From: Fasciolopsis buskii
Lineage: Eukaryota; Platyhelminthes; Trematoda; Plagiorchiida; Fasciolidae
Length of the DNA: 64,000 nucleotides
Direction of reading: 5' to 3'
NCBI GenBank assembly: GCA_008360955.1
Contig: LUCM01006633.1
Location: 244,273 to 308,272 of the forward strand
In this document: in pieces, positions 24,252 to 36,879 of the stretch
Layout of the letters: every line of letters starts with the position of its first letter
Position numbering within the stretch: position 1 is the first letter of the stretch
The notes under the pieces: generated by a model
The model's database searches: none
The model's input: the letters and a program-made list of their open reading frames with translations, nothing else
What the model was told of the DNA's origin: nothing
Translations under genes and position numbers: made by a program

Positions 24252-26914
24252 TGGCAGTCGACCGGTCTCACAATTATTATCACCCGTCAGACATGGGTAC
24301 CCGGTACTACCGGTTCCAATTGGGTATTAAAACCGCCACTCATGAGTCACCGAATGAACTCACCATCCATACACAACTTTCTTGATCGAAATGAGTTTGT
24401 AGTGAGGAGCCAACTCCGGAGCCATTGATTATCAAAAAAAATAAATGGCTGATGGAGCACCGGATGTGCATACCTGATGGATAATAATAACCACGGGACC
24501 CGTAACATGCTTCTGAGTCAAACTTTATTTTCTACACTTGCTTAGGGTCAAGAACACACGAAGCAGATACAAGAGCAAACATCTGTCCAAACAAGCGCTA
24601 TTGGGCTAAATCAAATGTATGTCATAACTAATCTGTATGCCAGTCTTTTTTACCCACTCTATCGCAAATTCCCATTAGTCCTTGTGGTCATCATTTTATT
24701 TCCATCCGCTCATCTGTGTAAAATTGGAACAAATGTGAAAAGTGTTCAACCTTAACAGGGTTCGAATCTATGATGGACAAAACCCATGCATCTGTGTTAC
24801 GTGTGTGTCCCAACACAGCACCGACTAGGCTGTGCCAGAAGGTGTCCGGATATTTCACGTGAACGTCAAGGGATGCAGACCAAAACTGTACAAACACAAC
24901 ATTCACCACAGTGAACGTTTCACGAACTGACAGCCAGAGAAGGTCGAAGAATTTTCGAATTTGGATCAATTTTCTACGTCTGTGGAATTTGCCAGATCAA
25001 ACTTCCTGACATTCTTTCCCTTTCCACCTCTTGCGTATATATGCGCGTGGTCTTATTCTATTGTTTTCGACCGAACTAAAACGCAACTCCGATTATGACC
25101 TCTTGGATGAAGAAGGTGTCGGGAGTAATATGCCACATGACGTTTTCAAAATGATTACCCACCCAGATGCTTATCAGTTGAAACCCTGGAGTGGTCTAGA
25201 ATATTCCTGATAGCGGAACGACCCGCGTTCGCAAGAACTGTGACTGGGCTGTGGAGCTCTATTAGGCCCTCTGATGACCGCGCCTCTCATCTTGAGGATG
25301 ATAAAAAGATTAAAAATATCGTATCAAACCAGAACATGAGGACGTACGATGGACGACTATGGGGTATAAATGGTGGAAATGGAGTCATCCGGGACACTCG
25401 TCAAATTGCCGTAAAGCTTTATTACCCGGCTATTTTGAGCCGTCGAATACGGCTTACAATGATTGTGCGTAAGCCTGGACACAGTAAGTGCTACTCCCGT
25501 GGGCTCAGTGGCATCCAGTCTGACAGAACCACGTTCAACGAGATTGTTGACGAAGCTGCGTGATATTAGTTACAGACGGGCCATAAAGGCTAAATTTTCA
25601 CAGACTCTCTCTTCTGTTTTAGCCTTCAGCTCACTTGGTCAGACCTGTACTCTTGGAGTTGAGAGCAATCAATATGGACGTAGTCACCAGGTTTGTAACT
25701 CATCCGGGACAAGCGATTTTGTGTTTCTTGAAAACCCTCTGACTAGGTATTATTCTGATATTTGTGTAAAAATTGCCATACCTGTAATAGTAGTAATAAT
25801 AATAAAGAATATTCTTTTCAACTTTTTTTTTGATGTCCCAGTCATAGGACAATTTGGCTATAAAGTCGCGGTCAGTTAGTCGAATGGTTAACGGAGTGAT
25901 CGAAGAGGAATTGATTTGAACCCGTTAGGTTCTTGCAAAAATACCAAGTAGGTGAGATAAAACTTTTTCATTTAACTTTGAAAATACTGAGATTGTTTTC
26001 ACTCATTTCGCTAAGTAGATATACTATGATTTTCATTCCGTTGAGCCCTGCTGTTTACACCTGTGTCCATGGAGAATCTTAGGTACCAATAACAATGCCT
26101 TGTTTTTTTTGTTTAAGCTGACCAAGAAAGACAGAAAAGGAAAGGGGAAATTTGTGCCCTTTATGTCTAAACCTAGTTTGGTGACAATCCCACAACTGAA
26201 ATTCGTCAGCCGAATTTAGACCGGAATAATAGCAATAATAATGGTACTAATTTGGTGGTTGATGATTATGGATATTACAAAACGAGGAGAGTAGACGATA
26301 TTCACACCCGCATGGATTTGACAATCGTTACCACACTTTCTTTGTCGTGACTTGTATTTTGCTACCCAGATGACAGTCTAAAATGGGATGAAGTTGGTGC
26401 ACTGAATCGGTGGTACTCCCAACTCGAACTCGCTGATTGCGTCATCAATATCGTCATAATTTAGAAATTGGTCATTTTCTGGACTATGCGTTCAAAACCG
26501 CAAAATCGAAAAAAAACTCCACAGTTGTGTGATCAGCCGTTTTGTTTCGATTGGTTGGTTCTAAGGCTAGGGACTGTGATTGTGAGAAAAAACAGGTGAT
26601 CTGCACACATGAATTTTGAATTAAAATTGCAACTGGTGTGCTGTGTGTATCTTCGAAAAGTACAGACAGAACAGATATTGGTTGTTTCATACTAAGTTGG
26701 AAATTGGTTTAACTTGACAACAAGCTAGCAACAAGTCGAAAGAGTGGATTTCACTCGGGGTTACCTTTAATAATTGGTTAAAGGAAATTTAACTGACAAA
26801 ATAACTTATGAGTAAGTTTCGGGATCCGCCAACATTGGCTAAGTAGAGGTAAACAATCTATCCTACTCGCAGCAGCGTTGTGCATGATAAGCAGTTGAAA
26901 AAACCGCTGCTCTA

Positions 26915-27060
26915 AAGAATGGGAAATTAGAAAATCTGATTTTCCCAGAATAGAAAATCATTGGAACAGTTTCCCTCGGGAGGTTTTCAAGATTTCCGAA
27001 GGTCATCGTCTGAATGAAAGACAAAGATACACTCCAAATGGGATCGGGAAAATGTGATTG
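26915..27060 (-). pseudogene. Possible gypsy reverse transcriptase fragment
   Basis: On the minus strand PFGVYLCLS is followed, one frame shifted, by FIQTMTFGNLENLP and IFYSGKIRFSN. The order matches the RT core PFGVxxAPxxFQxxMxxxLxxLP...IYLDDIxxFS, with the catalytic DD replaced by GK. Too short and decayed for a firm call. Confidence 0.25.
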
Positions 27061-28414
27061 AAGATAAACGGGATACTGCATCCGCTCGGCCCAAGAGAAG
27101 TCAAACACAAGACTAGGCGGGAGTTTATGGATTCTCTATTTAAACCGGATCTCAACATGTTCTATGAATCCCACAATTTGTCTGTTTGTACGCACCTTCC
27201 ACTCCTCAACCTCTTACTGATGCTAGTGCCATTTTTACATAATCAGATTTATCAGTCGGTCATTTTGTCTGTCCTAGGTCGGATCCCAAATGGAATTGGC
27301 CAGCACAGAAACCGTAAGAGATCTGACCCCAAAATGGTCCCTGCCTCTTAGTAACTGTTTATACAGCGATGCCTGGGTTATTAAAATGCTAGTTTTATGA
27401 AAGGCTATCTGTGCCTGACCTTGCAGACCTCATTTGCTTGATTCTAACTCATCAAGATCAAACTAACCTGTTCTCCTTATTTAGTACACCAGGTTTCTGG
27501 CAACTGAGGTATGAAGTGCCCGTTGGATTTACGATCTAAGAGCGCTTTGCTGTAAACATGACTCGTCAGAATGCATCGCGGAATGTGATACCCACCCGCG
27601 ACATCATAATCAAACTGATGTGCTACCCAAGTCCTTAATGGAACAAGCTGGTGCAAATAGTCTAGGCTTCCCGGTCTCAGCGTTCATCCCACTACACGGT
27701 GTTGTTTGATGTGTCACGAAACACGATAATCGCCATTTCTCATCAGTAGACATGATTTTACTAATTACTACACTTGAAATGTTCCTGCATCGTAACGAGC
27801 ATGTGAATCGGATCGACAGTGTTTCGCAGGTTGAAACGTTTGCTGAGCTGCGGCAGTTTACCACTGTCCAACGGTGAACAGTTAGACATCTTCGTGTCAA
27901 TTTCTCAGGTCGAACTTGATGAGCAGCTTTCACTCCTTAGAGCATTCGTCACAAATGTCAAAATTTTGCCATCACATTTTTTCTCCTCATGTTGGACACT
28001 TGCAACAAGACGAAAATAGTTGTTCGCTCTTTGAATTTCATATCTTCCTCCAACTGTTCTACACCACAAAGAGGTGTAGCAATGGAAAGCCCATTTGTTC
28101 GAATCCGAAGCGATCAGAGCAAGCGGCAGCAATCGAACCCGGCGCGACCTCGATTAAGCCTGCACACACAAACGCGCACACAGTGCTAGCCGTGCGATTA
28201 CAATCGCTCCACAAATTCGGCCACAGGGTCTAATTTGCTAAAACCATTGTTTAAGATTCTTCGACCCGTACATTCAAGGGATTTCTATGAAGGAAATCGG
28301 TCAATCGAAGGGCAACAGAAGGGCGAGTAGCAACAACGTCAGCTGGAGGATAACGAAACCGGAAGTTTCACTTCCACTGCCTCGAAAAGTTTCTCGTGTT
28401 TGTTTTCGCTCTGG

Positions 28415-28446
28415 TCGTCGTCGTCGTTGTTGTTGTTGTTGTTGTT
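28415..28446. repeat. Compound (TCG)n(TTG)n trinucleotide repeat
   Basis: Four TCG/CGT units followed by six TTG units, about 260 bp from the exon at 28710 and inside its putative intron. Confidence 0.8.
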
Positions 28447-28703
28447 ATTTACTCACAATAACGATGCAGAGAAAGCTAGATAGCCTGTATACTCAACAAA
28501 ACAGTGTCGATGCTAACGCGAAGCACATTTACTCAAAAATACTGAGTAGATAAGAGCGAATGTATCGTCGTATGGCATAGACGCATTCACTTTCGCTATT
28601 CTAACCACATTAAAACAATTTTATCCGGTTCCTTACTCCAGAAATCCATTTGAGCAACTTAAACCTATCAGTTTGCCTCACTTGACGACAAAATAAATGT
28701 CAC

Positions 28704-28709
28704 ACTTAC
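28704..28709 (-). other. 5' splice donor GTAAGT of the 293-codon exon
   Basis: Reading the minus strand, the exon ends ...CGGACGG and is followed directly by GTAAGT, a full match to the U1 consensus. It closes the coding exon in phase 0. Confidence 0.6.
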
Positions 28710-29588
28710 CCGTCCGGGTTCGCGGGATTTCTTCGCTGTGACTTCCGGTTTCGCTGGCTGCTCCGGCGGGATTTCCACAGCTTTCTCCGCGCCAGAAACC
28801 CATTGTAATTTGCGAGATTTGTCCGGTTTCGTTCCGGTCCCATTTGTCTGCACGCCATTCGCATCGACAAACGGTAGTTTTGGTGAAGTACTGGCAAGTG
28901 CCAATAATCGCCCTGGTGTTATCGGTTCGGTTGGTGTCCTGTCGGATATGTCACTTAATTGATCAGTTTCATCACGACTCAGCTGACGTAGTTGTTCTTC
29001 GTGAATGTTTATCTGGTCTGTCGTGCTACGCATTCCCGTGGGTGTACTTGCCTCACTTCCGCTGTCTGTGGTCATCTTGCTGGCATCTTTCGTCTTCTTT
29101 TGTGTGAAAGCATTCAGCTCGATCGATTGCGGTCGTTTGTGCCTAGAAGTTCCACGTTCCAGCGAACTGGATCCGGTTAACGGTTCCGTCTCACCGGTCG
29201 GTGAGACAAATCCGGAACTGGCAGTAGACGAGTCCCGTTGTTTGCGTCTGCGAGATGGTGTGAATAGGGAACTGAGGGACAGGGTCCGCCAGTTCCCTAT
29301 ACGGAACATGTTGAATCCTTTATTCTTACTGCTTGAACGGGATTCACTTCTTGTCTGAGTACTGGTCGACGGAGTGGTCGTCGACAGTGTGGCCGACTTT
29401 TTCGACAAAGACCATCTAGAAGGTCGATTGGCAGCTGAACTTGTTCCATTTGCTCCATCGATGTCCAATTCCTCGCCCGCCTCGGAATGTGTTCGTTCTC
29501 TTGGCAATGTGGCACAGTTTCGTTCGCCCAAACCGTTTGTTTCACCTATGGTATTTCGATTCGGTTTACGTTTGACGCAACGAAGCAT
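28710..29588 (-). CDS. First coding exon (293 codons) of an unidentified Ser/Thr/Arg-rich protein
   Basis: This is the only open frame in the window far longer than chance. The ATG (29588-29586) has A at -3, and an in-frame TAA lies 13 codons upstream, so this start is likely. The frame runs 293 codons to a consensus GTAAGT donor (28709-28704), phase 0. The 13 codons read beyond it before a stop would be intron. The protein has no fold I recognise. Residues 56-90 are Ser/Thr-rich, 100-112 hold a short hydrophobic TLSLSSLF patch followed by a basic PSRRRK run, and 149-158 contain RHKRPQSIEL, a possible phospho-site. Residues 200-240 are acidic with several TP sites. It looks disordered, like the N-terminal tail of a scaffold or signalling protein (inference). 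Downstream exons would lie below 28700 or beyond the window; I could not identify them. Confidence 0.72.
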
Positions 29589-29683
29589 TTTGGTTTGGAT
29601 TGATATTTTGTCTTCTTCAATTTTTTAACCAAATTTAGTGGTTTGTTTTTGGGAATAATGGTCGGTTAGGACTGGAAGCAGGG

Positions 29684-29706
29684 ACGCACGCACGCACGCA
29701 CACACA
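29684..29706. repeat. (GCAC)n / (CA)n microsatellite upstream of the minus-strand gene
   Basis: Several tandem CGCA units grade into CACACA about 100 bp upstream of the ATG at 29588, so it lies in the 5' leader or promoter region of that gene. No TATA box or other promoter motif could be assigned with confidence. Confidence 0.7.
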
Positions 29707-30130
29707 AGCACAAAGGAGATTGGATTTGAACTGGATAGAGACGGGGATGGGAGTAGAATGAGTCACTTTGTCATTGGTCACCTTCGGCCCGGATCAGTTT
29801 CCGTTGCGCCGAGGGTGAAGAATGGGGTTTTTGAATACTAATTCAAATATTCTTGTGGTATTCGTCAGTTCTGTAATAACCGGATTGAACATCACGTCAG
29901 AAAGCACGTGGTCATATGGAGCAGGAATGATGACAATCACTTGGGCAAGTGATGTATGAGGCACAAAGCGTGGAACTGCGGTACACAGAAGAACAAATGA
30001 GAATTTTCAGTTTTTATCTTTTCTCCAATAAAACTACCGGGTCGATCAAGTTGAAATGACAGTTATGTTTCCGTCGAAAAACAATGGACTGTCCAATTAC
30101 TGATACACAGTGAATACAAGTAAATGGGAC

Positions 30131-30173
30131 CTCCTCCTTCCAGAGGGAGGTCGGCAATAGCGCGAAGGAGGAG
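30131..30173. other. Inverted repeat with perfect 10-bp arms
   Basis: CTCCTCCTTC at 30131-30140 pairs with GAAGGAGGAG at 30164-30173, leaving a 23-nt loop. It lies about 550 bp upstream of the start codon of the minus-strand gene. It could be a leader or promoter structure, or chance; the arms are simple purine/pyrimidine sequence. Confidence 0.4.
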
Positions 30174-31218
30174 ATTCGAAGGCAATTTGGCACACCGAGA
30201 TAGGTAGACCGAATACACACACAGATATGAGCAAACTGTCACAATTGGCACGACACCAAATATGAGTCACAGTGGTTTGGTTCGAAAATAAGGATTCACG
30301 CACTGTAATCGTATGTTGGATTTCGGACAGGCGATCTGTGTATGTATGAAAGCGTTCACACGGGCCTCACGACACGCTGTCGGCCTGACAAAATATGGAC
30401 GGGTGAACGGGGTTTGCCAAGTACGAGGCATTTATACGTAACTCGGTAGTGTTGTCATTCTTATTGTGCACTTGTACATGGGAGTGGCGCGTGGGGTAAT
30501 CAGCATGACTAGCCATGCCAAAACTACTCAGCTCATGATTGGCCCTTTTCGCCTCGACTCCGGCCAATCCAATCGACTGATTTTGAAGTCAGTTTAAAAT
30601 TTGACCAATACGGAAGCGAAAACGTCCCGATAGCATGTTTACTATTGAACGAACATTGACGAGCGGGGTGACCGAGCACAACTTGTCTCATCCAAACGGG
30701 TTCAACAAATACACACACACACATGCATAAACACCCAGGCACATAAGTATACCAGCAATTGTGCGTACACATTTGCAATGACATGCGCAACTAGGTTGGA
30801 TTCGGATGTTGGCTCGGATGTCTGAACGCACACAAACGGACGCGCAAGTAGGCATGCAAAACAATAAACTAAATCAATTGCCGCACTTGGGAACGTATTC
30901 GCACATACTGCCTTCGTTCGAAAATGGCGAGCAATGCATCACCTGTGTTATCAGCCTTAGAAATAATTACGGATAATTAGAAGAAAGGGGGTGTGGTTGA
31001 TCAATGAACTGGATACCTAGCGGAGACTGGTCGGAGAATTGCGAACTCGGGTTGTGCATGGTTTTCGTTGCTGTTTCTCTTGTCATCCTTGTTGCGGTTG
31101 GTATGCGATAGTAACATTGCTTAATTGTTCAAATTGCTTAAATTTTTCTAGCAACCATGTGATACCTGCTAGGATTCAGGTAAACAGTGTTCCTCATTAC
31201 CGGTTTCCGGTCTAACAG

Positions 31219-31452
31219 GACTTAATCGATTTCCGATCACATACAATTGAATTCCCTGTGGCAGTGCAAACAGATACGGGTAAGTTTTCTAGCAAGCCAA
31301 CTTTTTCAGGTTGGGTGAATTCTAAAACAGGAAACCATTACTTTATCGACCGCGCACGTCCTGTTGCACGAAGACCTATTCTTCACGTAAAGAATATGCA
31401 ACAAACGAAACGCTTTATAATTCATCGAATATCTTATCCCGTACAGCGATAA
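31219..31452 (+). pseudogene. Possible gypsy protease/RT junction, or an exon at 31219-31279
   Basis: The frame reads IEFPVAVQTDTGKFSS (an LQxDTG-like protease site) and about 30 residues on FIDRARPVARRPIL, like the xFRRARPVxxxxxP spacer before gypsy RT. Alternatively 31219-31279 is a 61-nt exon: it follows a pyrimidine-rich tract ending in AACAG and ends ACGG|GTAAGT, phase 0 to 1. I cannot decide between the two. Confidence 0.25.
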
Positions 31453-31484
31453 CAATTTCCCATTCGCTCGAAGTACCACTGCAA

Positions 31485-31600
31485 TTATTGAGAGACGAAT
31501 GGTCGAACGGAGGCATTTGAGAGCGAAATGCTTGGATTCATATCCAGCTGCCTCCATCGGGCCCAGACTGTCGTATAGGGCCAAAGATCCAAGTCTAACT
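31485..31600 (+). mobile_element. Possible tRNA-derived SINE head
   Basis: GACGAATGGTCGAACGGAGG resembles an A box, and CTTGGATTCATATCC 30 bases later resembles a B box. A conserved-looking GCTGCCTCCATCGGGCCC block follows. I found no second copy in this window. Confidence 0.22.
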
Positions 31601-33621
31601 GTTTGGTTTCTGGACTCGCGTAAGGAGTATATGGATAGCAGCGAATGGAAACATGTACAGTGATAAATAGAATGTGAGAAAATGATTGTATCTTCGTCAC
31701 CAGGAGGCAGCAAAAGCCCCAAATTTAGTTGAAGTGCTGGTTGTCACTAGAAGATAAATGTTGCTGTTGGTTCAACTAAGGTACAAGAATGGCCTGTCGT
31801 CAGCGCGCGATTGTGGCGCTTGCCAAAGGCACGGAAACTGAAGAATGTCGGGCCGCTCATGCGACGATGCTAGCAGCTTTTCGAAATCACATGATAGGTG
31901 TGGTGGGTAACGAGATCCACGAGAATCGTGCACAATGTTGAAGGGACGGAGTTTCTTTGCATTAGGATGGCCACCCTTTCATTTTCCAAGAAATCTATCA
32001 TGGATATCTGCTACATTTTATTGTGGTTTTGCTGATTAGATTGCCGAATGAATCACAACAGATGTAATCAGAATATAGTTCAGGATCTGATATATATGTG
32101 TATATTCTGGGGCATTCTGCCCTCGTTCCCAAGGTTGGCTCAGCCCAACTGATAAAGAACTACCAACGAATCACAGTTGTGGTTCTTCTGTGGACTCTTC
32201 CATGAAGAGCTTCCTGAGGCCACAAATTCAATCGATATATATATATATATGTATGTATATGTAATATCATATTGCAAGCAGCAGTATATGAAGAAAAGAA
32301 TGGGGAACTAGTTCAAGAAATGTCATCGCTCCCGCCAGAACTCAAATGATTTCGGGGTGACTGTAGTCTCAGATGGGTCAGATTGCTACGTATTTTAGCC
32401 ACTTTGGAACGACAGAAAATTCGAAGTTCCCAAAAAAGGATCACAAGTACAAGCAATCTGGCAAGTATTTGGTGAAATTTGGGCTGCTTTTGTGATTCCG
32501 TCAAGGCCGTTCGATCTTTTAGTCCTGTCAGTAACAGTTCTTGTTTTAGCGATATTGATCGTAAGAGCACGGATGATTATAAGAACAGAATTCGCGAATC
32601 ACGTGTGCTTTGGTTTTGGGGTTCGTCTGTGGCTATGCACTACTCAGACGCTATGATGCTGACTGTCGTAGTCGTACGCCGAAAGTGCGATCGGATCGCT
32701 TTACCGCTCCAGAATTTGATTTGTATAGTGATTTGTTCTCAATAATAGATAAAGCATAGTGCTTCCTGGTCAGAAACAATTGTGAAATTGGAACCAACTT
32801 GGTACGTGAGAACTCGTTGGAGCAATTAATAAACTGTGAAAGCTCCACGCTGTGTTCAACGGCAGGAAACCGGTGTGAAACAAGAACATCCGTTTAACTA
32901 CCCTGTTCTAAGACCGGACCAATACCAGTAAGTGAAGTCGCGGTTATAAAAGTTGAGTGTCTTAGGGTTGAGGAAAAACAGAAATGTTTAGTTTTTTAAG
33001 TAATACGACGAAGAATGGAAACTGTGTTCATGCACGGCGAGGCAACGAGAAGACGGGAAAAGACAGCAAATCGAATATCGATCCTGTGGTTTGGCGAGAA
33101 AATTCGGGATAAGTCGTGAATACCGCTGTAGGAGTCTGACCAATTGGTTTAGTTCATTAAAGTCGGTGTGGCTGTGTGCAGGTGAGAACCTCCGGATTGG
33201 GCTTAGAACAGTCTTTGTCAGTCCGGTAGCCGGGGCATACGATGAAATTCGAATTTAAAACACACTTGGATGAATTAATCGTAAGAGTAAAGTCACTGAC
33301 GCGTCTCCAACTGCGAATTGATATGTTAGGAGCATGAAACACCACGTCACCTTGGTAACTGTCCAAACTAACCGATAAATGCATGACCAGAATTTGGCAG
33401 ATAAAACCTTCAGTCCAAATGGCAAAAATATTGCATGCATGTAAACCCAAATGTGTGTTAACACCGATCAACTCACGACAATCAGCTTGTGATGTCATCT
33501 GTAAAACGGATGCATTAGACCCAATCGAGGAAAAATGACAAGACCTATTTAATCAGGATAGTATACCCACTAGTTCCTCACCGGCACACGTCGGTTGAGC
33601 GAATTTCGTACTGAAACTTAC

Positions 33622-33761
33622 ACAGTTATTCGCAATTTTACCGTCAGCTTCGAAAAAAGTGACCATAAGAGTGGCCCATCTAGATGAGATGATCCGTTCC
33701 AATGCAATGTTAGAAAGCAAAGAATTCGAAGCTTTTCTAATTGGCTCTTGCAGACCATGGA
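33622..33761 (-). CDS. Candidate internal coding exon, product unknown
   Basis: On the minus strand an acceptor GTTCTGCATTTTAG opens a 140-nt segment (phase 1 to 0) closed by AACTGT|GTAAGT. All 46 codons are open: HGLQEPIRKASNSLLSNIAL, then ERIISSRWATLMVTFFEADG and KIANNC. Both splice sites are good and the composition is protein-like. No domain is recognised. Confidence 0.33.
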
Positions 33762-34250
33762 CTAAAATGCAGAACGTCACGAAAATGGTGTCCGTATGGA
33801 ATTCATTTCTTTTCTGTAACCTTAGAAAAATATGCCGTCACATTTGATAAAGATTTGCCGTCACCTGAACAAACAGTGATAGAAATATGAAGTTCTTTCG
33901 TGGAGTGAAAACCAATTATGGACGATCCGGAATGGGTACAAACAAGGAAGGATTTGTCCTGTCGATCTGTAAGGGGAAGAATTGGCAGTGTGTGATCAGT
34001 AATGACTTGACCACGGTATGGTTATGACCAAACTGCACATTGCGAATACCACCGTGTACAACCGTCGGTGGAATGCACACGTCTATACTGCTAGCGTCAT
34101 TTATTAATTAATGACGAGTCGTGAATTCATGCATTGCACCACAGTTTCCCTGATCAAGTGACCGAATGAAGAGAAGCAGCCACACGCACCATAGAATGAG
34201 TGATAAAAGCTTTAGGATCAAATTCGTATTTTTTGCAGTTAAGTGTGTGA

Positions 34251-34283
34251 AAATTATATATATATACTTATATGTATATATAA
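34251..34283. repeat. (TA)n-rich tract
   Basis: Imperfect TATATA and TATGTATA units. A similar short tract is at 32236-32262. Confidence 0.7.
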
Positions 34284-36879
34284 CATACGTATGATGTTAT
34301 ATTATGCGAGAAAAAGAATGAATGACTGTTTCATGAGCACTTGTCGTATTACCTCTTCCCGGCCTCAGTCGTCGGTTTCTATTATAGGGAATATATGAAA
34401 AACCTTGTCGACCCTTTTGACCGGCCAGTTTCATTTATCGGCTCCCTTTTTGGATGCCGGATTTTCAACAAGAAATACTGATTCGGTTTTCTGTGATGTC
34501 GAACGGAACATCCAAATATGTACTAAGCATCCAGAAGTGGCGTCACCAGCCATTGAGGTATCAAATGCCTCTAACAGGTTCACCATTTAACTAGGCACAT
34601 TTTGCTCTGGTCCCCGGACAAACCTTGAGACGCTCCATGTTACTGGATAGACATGGAATGTAACGATAACTATAAGAAATAAAATCTCACCGTCGTGGCC
34701 TTGATGAACTTGGTCCATTCCAGGCTGACAGCTCCGAAACGGAGTTTTGGGTGCTCATACTCTGCTGCCGAATCTTACACTTCATGGTTCGACGGCTCTG
34801 AATTGGGCATCACCCTCTGGTTGATCCATCGGAAATTTTCTCTTAATTGATTGAAAGCTAAATGAGTTGTTAACTTTACGGTAAACAATGGGGCATACTC
34901 AACGATGCTACCCTTTATGTCATTTGGATACGATACTTCGGTTTCCGGCGAATCTGCCCCTTATTTCAGTTATTTTACTGAACCTGACCTTTGTTCTGCT
35001 GTAGTTCTGAATCTTTTTGACCGATGTACCTGACTTTAACACAAAGTCCCAGATATCCTCCGCGTTACCAATCTTAGGTCTTCTGTGAAGCGGTTTGCCA
35101 CGTGTTCTCGGTAATCGCTAAACATAACGGACTGAACCAATAATTGTTATAAGGAACCCATACATTCTGTCTTTTTGTATAGTCCTTTCCTGGTTGTTTG
35201 GTTGTACCCAGAAATCACGATTCATTTTAGCCTGGCTGAATTGGTTGACATGTCGGAATTCAAAATTGAAGAGTTCTGCCACGAAACCGACAATCCAAAA
35301 CTAAGTTCTTGAATTGCTTCCAACGCTTTGTATCTGAGTACTAATCACCATATATTTGAGTACTAATCATCTAGTACACTGATTTTGGTTTGGCACGTTT
35401 CACCGTCAGCTTGTCAGAGAGTGCGGTTGTGAGTAGTTGTCAGGCTAAGAAAAGTCTCATCCTATAGGCCGTTAATCATGGCAGTGTGGGGAGTAAGCTT
35501 ATGTGTTGCCATTCTTATTCTGGTCAATATCTAATATTATGCTTGACATGAATTGTACAATTAACGAATATTACATCAGAGTATCAGTAAATCACACATG
35601 ACTCTGTTTTTTGTATGTGGTTGTAAAATCGACAACAGTGTGAAATTTTCCAATTGGAGAATCCAATTCATGTGTATGCTCCACATCTAAAAGTGTATAA
35701 AATGTAGGGATAATTGGTGACTTCCGCCTGTTTACTAAATATTCGAGTTTTTGGCAGATGGCGAATGGGCTAGGAATGTTTCAGGAATCGATTTCGGTAC
35801 CCAAGGAGAGGTTCGTAGAGACGAAAATCCATCATTTTACCTCTAGTCTCAACTCCGGACTTCATCAGTTTTGATGGACCGTTTACCTCGAACAACGTAT
35901 TTATTCCTCACGTGGCAGTTGTACTGCTTGTTCCAATGTTTGATCAGACGGGATAGAGGTCACAAATAAGTCTGAACAGTCACCTGGGCGGACGGTCAAT
36001 GTGCGCTGCCTCATACAGTGACTATACACGTATAGATGAGAATACATACTACCCATATATAAACAACTGGGTCACTAACCCCCCTTTAAATGTCATGACT
36101 TTTCATTCTCTTTTACGAAACGTGTAAAATTCTCTGATTATAGTTAATCTTACATCTCGATGCCAAGTGACTCAGGGTTATATTCAATTGGAGATTTGCC
36201 CAGTCATATATTTTGAAACAGTTCGAGGTTTTCATATCGATGTATCGCGTCTTAGATTTCATTCTCTCCGGACACAGTGACATTCTCCCCTTTTGCTTTA
36301 TTCTACTCGTTTGACCGTTCGGCGATATTTTTTCTAAGTTCGTTGTCAGAAGACTTCCGTGCATTTTCTCGATCTTCTACGGTCTTGTCCAATTGTTATT
36401 GTATTCTCTACCGCCAGTTTTATTCACTTCATTCTTTCTCTACAAAGTAAAGTTGGTTGAAATGGATCACAAAACTCTCACCCATTTAACTTAACATATG
36501 GACGAAATTCCAGCGAAAATCTTGTCCATTTCTATCACAGGTTCCCAGAACCGAATGTGCGTTTGCAAGCAACTCAGCCTAGGGCGTTTCACCTTTTCCT
36601 AACTGGAAAGGAGTTCGAACAATCTCAGCGGTGTAATGCGATTATTTCATTAATGAATAAACCAAATAATCACCACCATCCAATACATGAATCGTATTTT
36701 TTCACACGGAGTAAACGTTACCGGGTTATAAGGAAGCCAAATATCTACCCCCATGGGGTGTATAAAGCATCGACTTGACTTGAATCCCTCTGATAAATGC
36801 AGTCACGTGATGAATATTGTCACGTCATCTGTTCATTCTTTGCCCTTTCCTATCGGGAATTCCAAAGGACACAGTCAAC

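Larger units (their letters stand above)
24252..28703. other. Region 3' of the Ser/Thr-rich exon, probably intron
   Basis: As sequence downstream of the donor at 28709 (minus strand) this is likely the first intron of that gene. I could not identify the next exon. It holds the possible gypsy RT fragment at 26.9 kb and the trinucleotide repeat at 28.4 kb. The open frames at 25240-25563 and 27610-28233 have no recognisable domain. Confidence 0.35.

Noticed and set aside
27720..27770. Hammerhead ribozyme core (CTGATGAG with GAAAC nearby)
   Set aside because: The two core pieces are on opposite strands, so the catalytic core cannot form.
32590..32760. Plus frame with a membrane-like LVLGFVCGYALL stretch
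   Set aside because: It begins right after two stops with no acceptor and ends without a donor. Only 58 codons.
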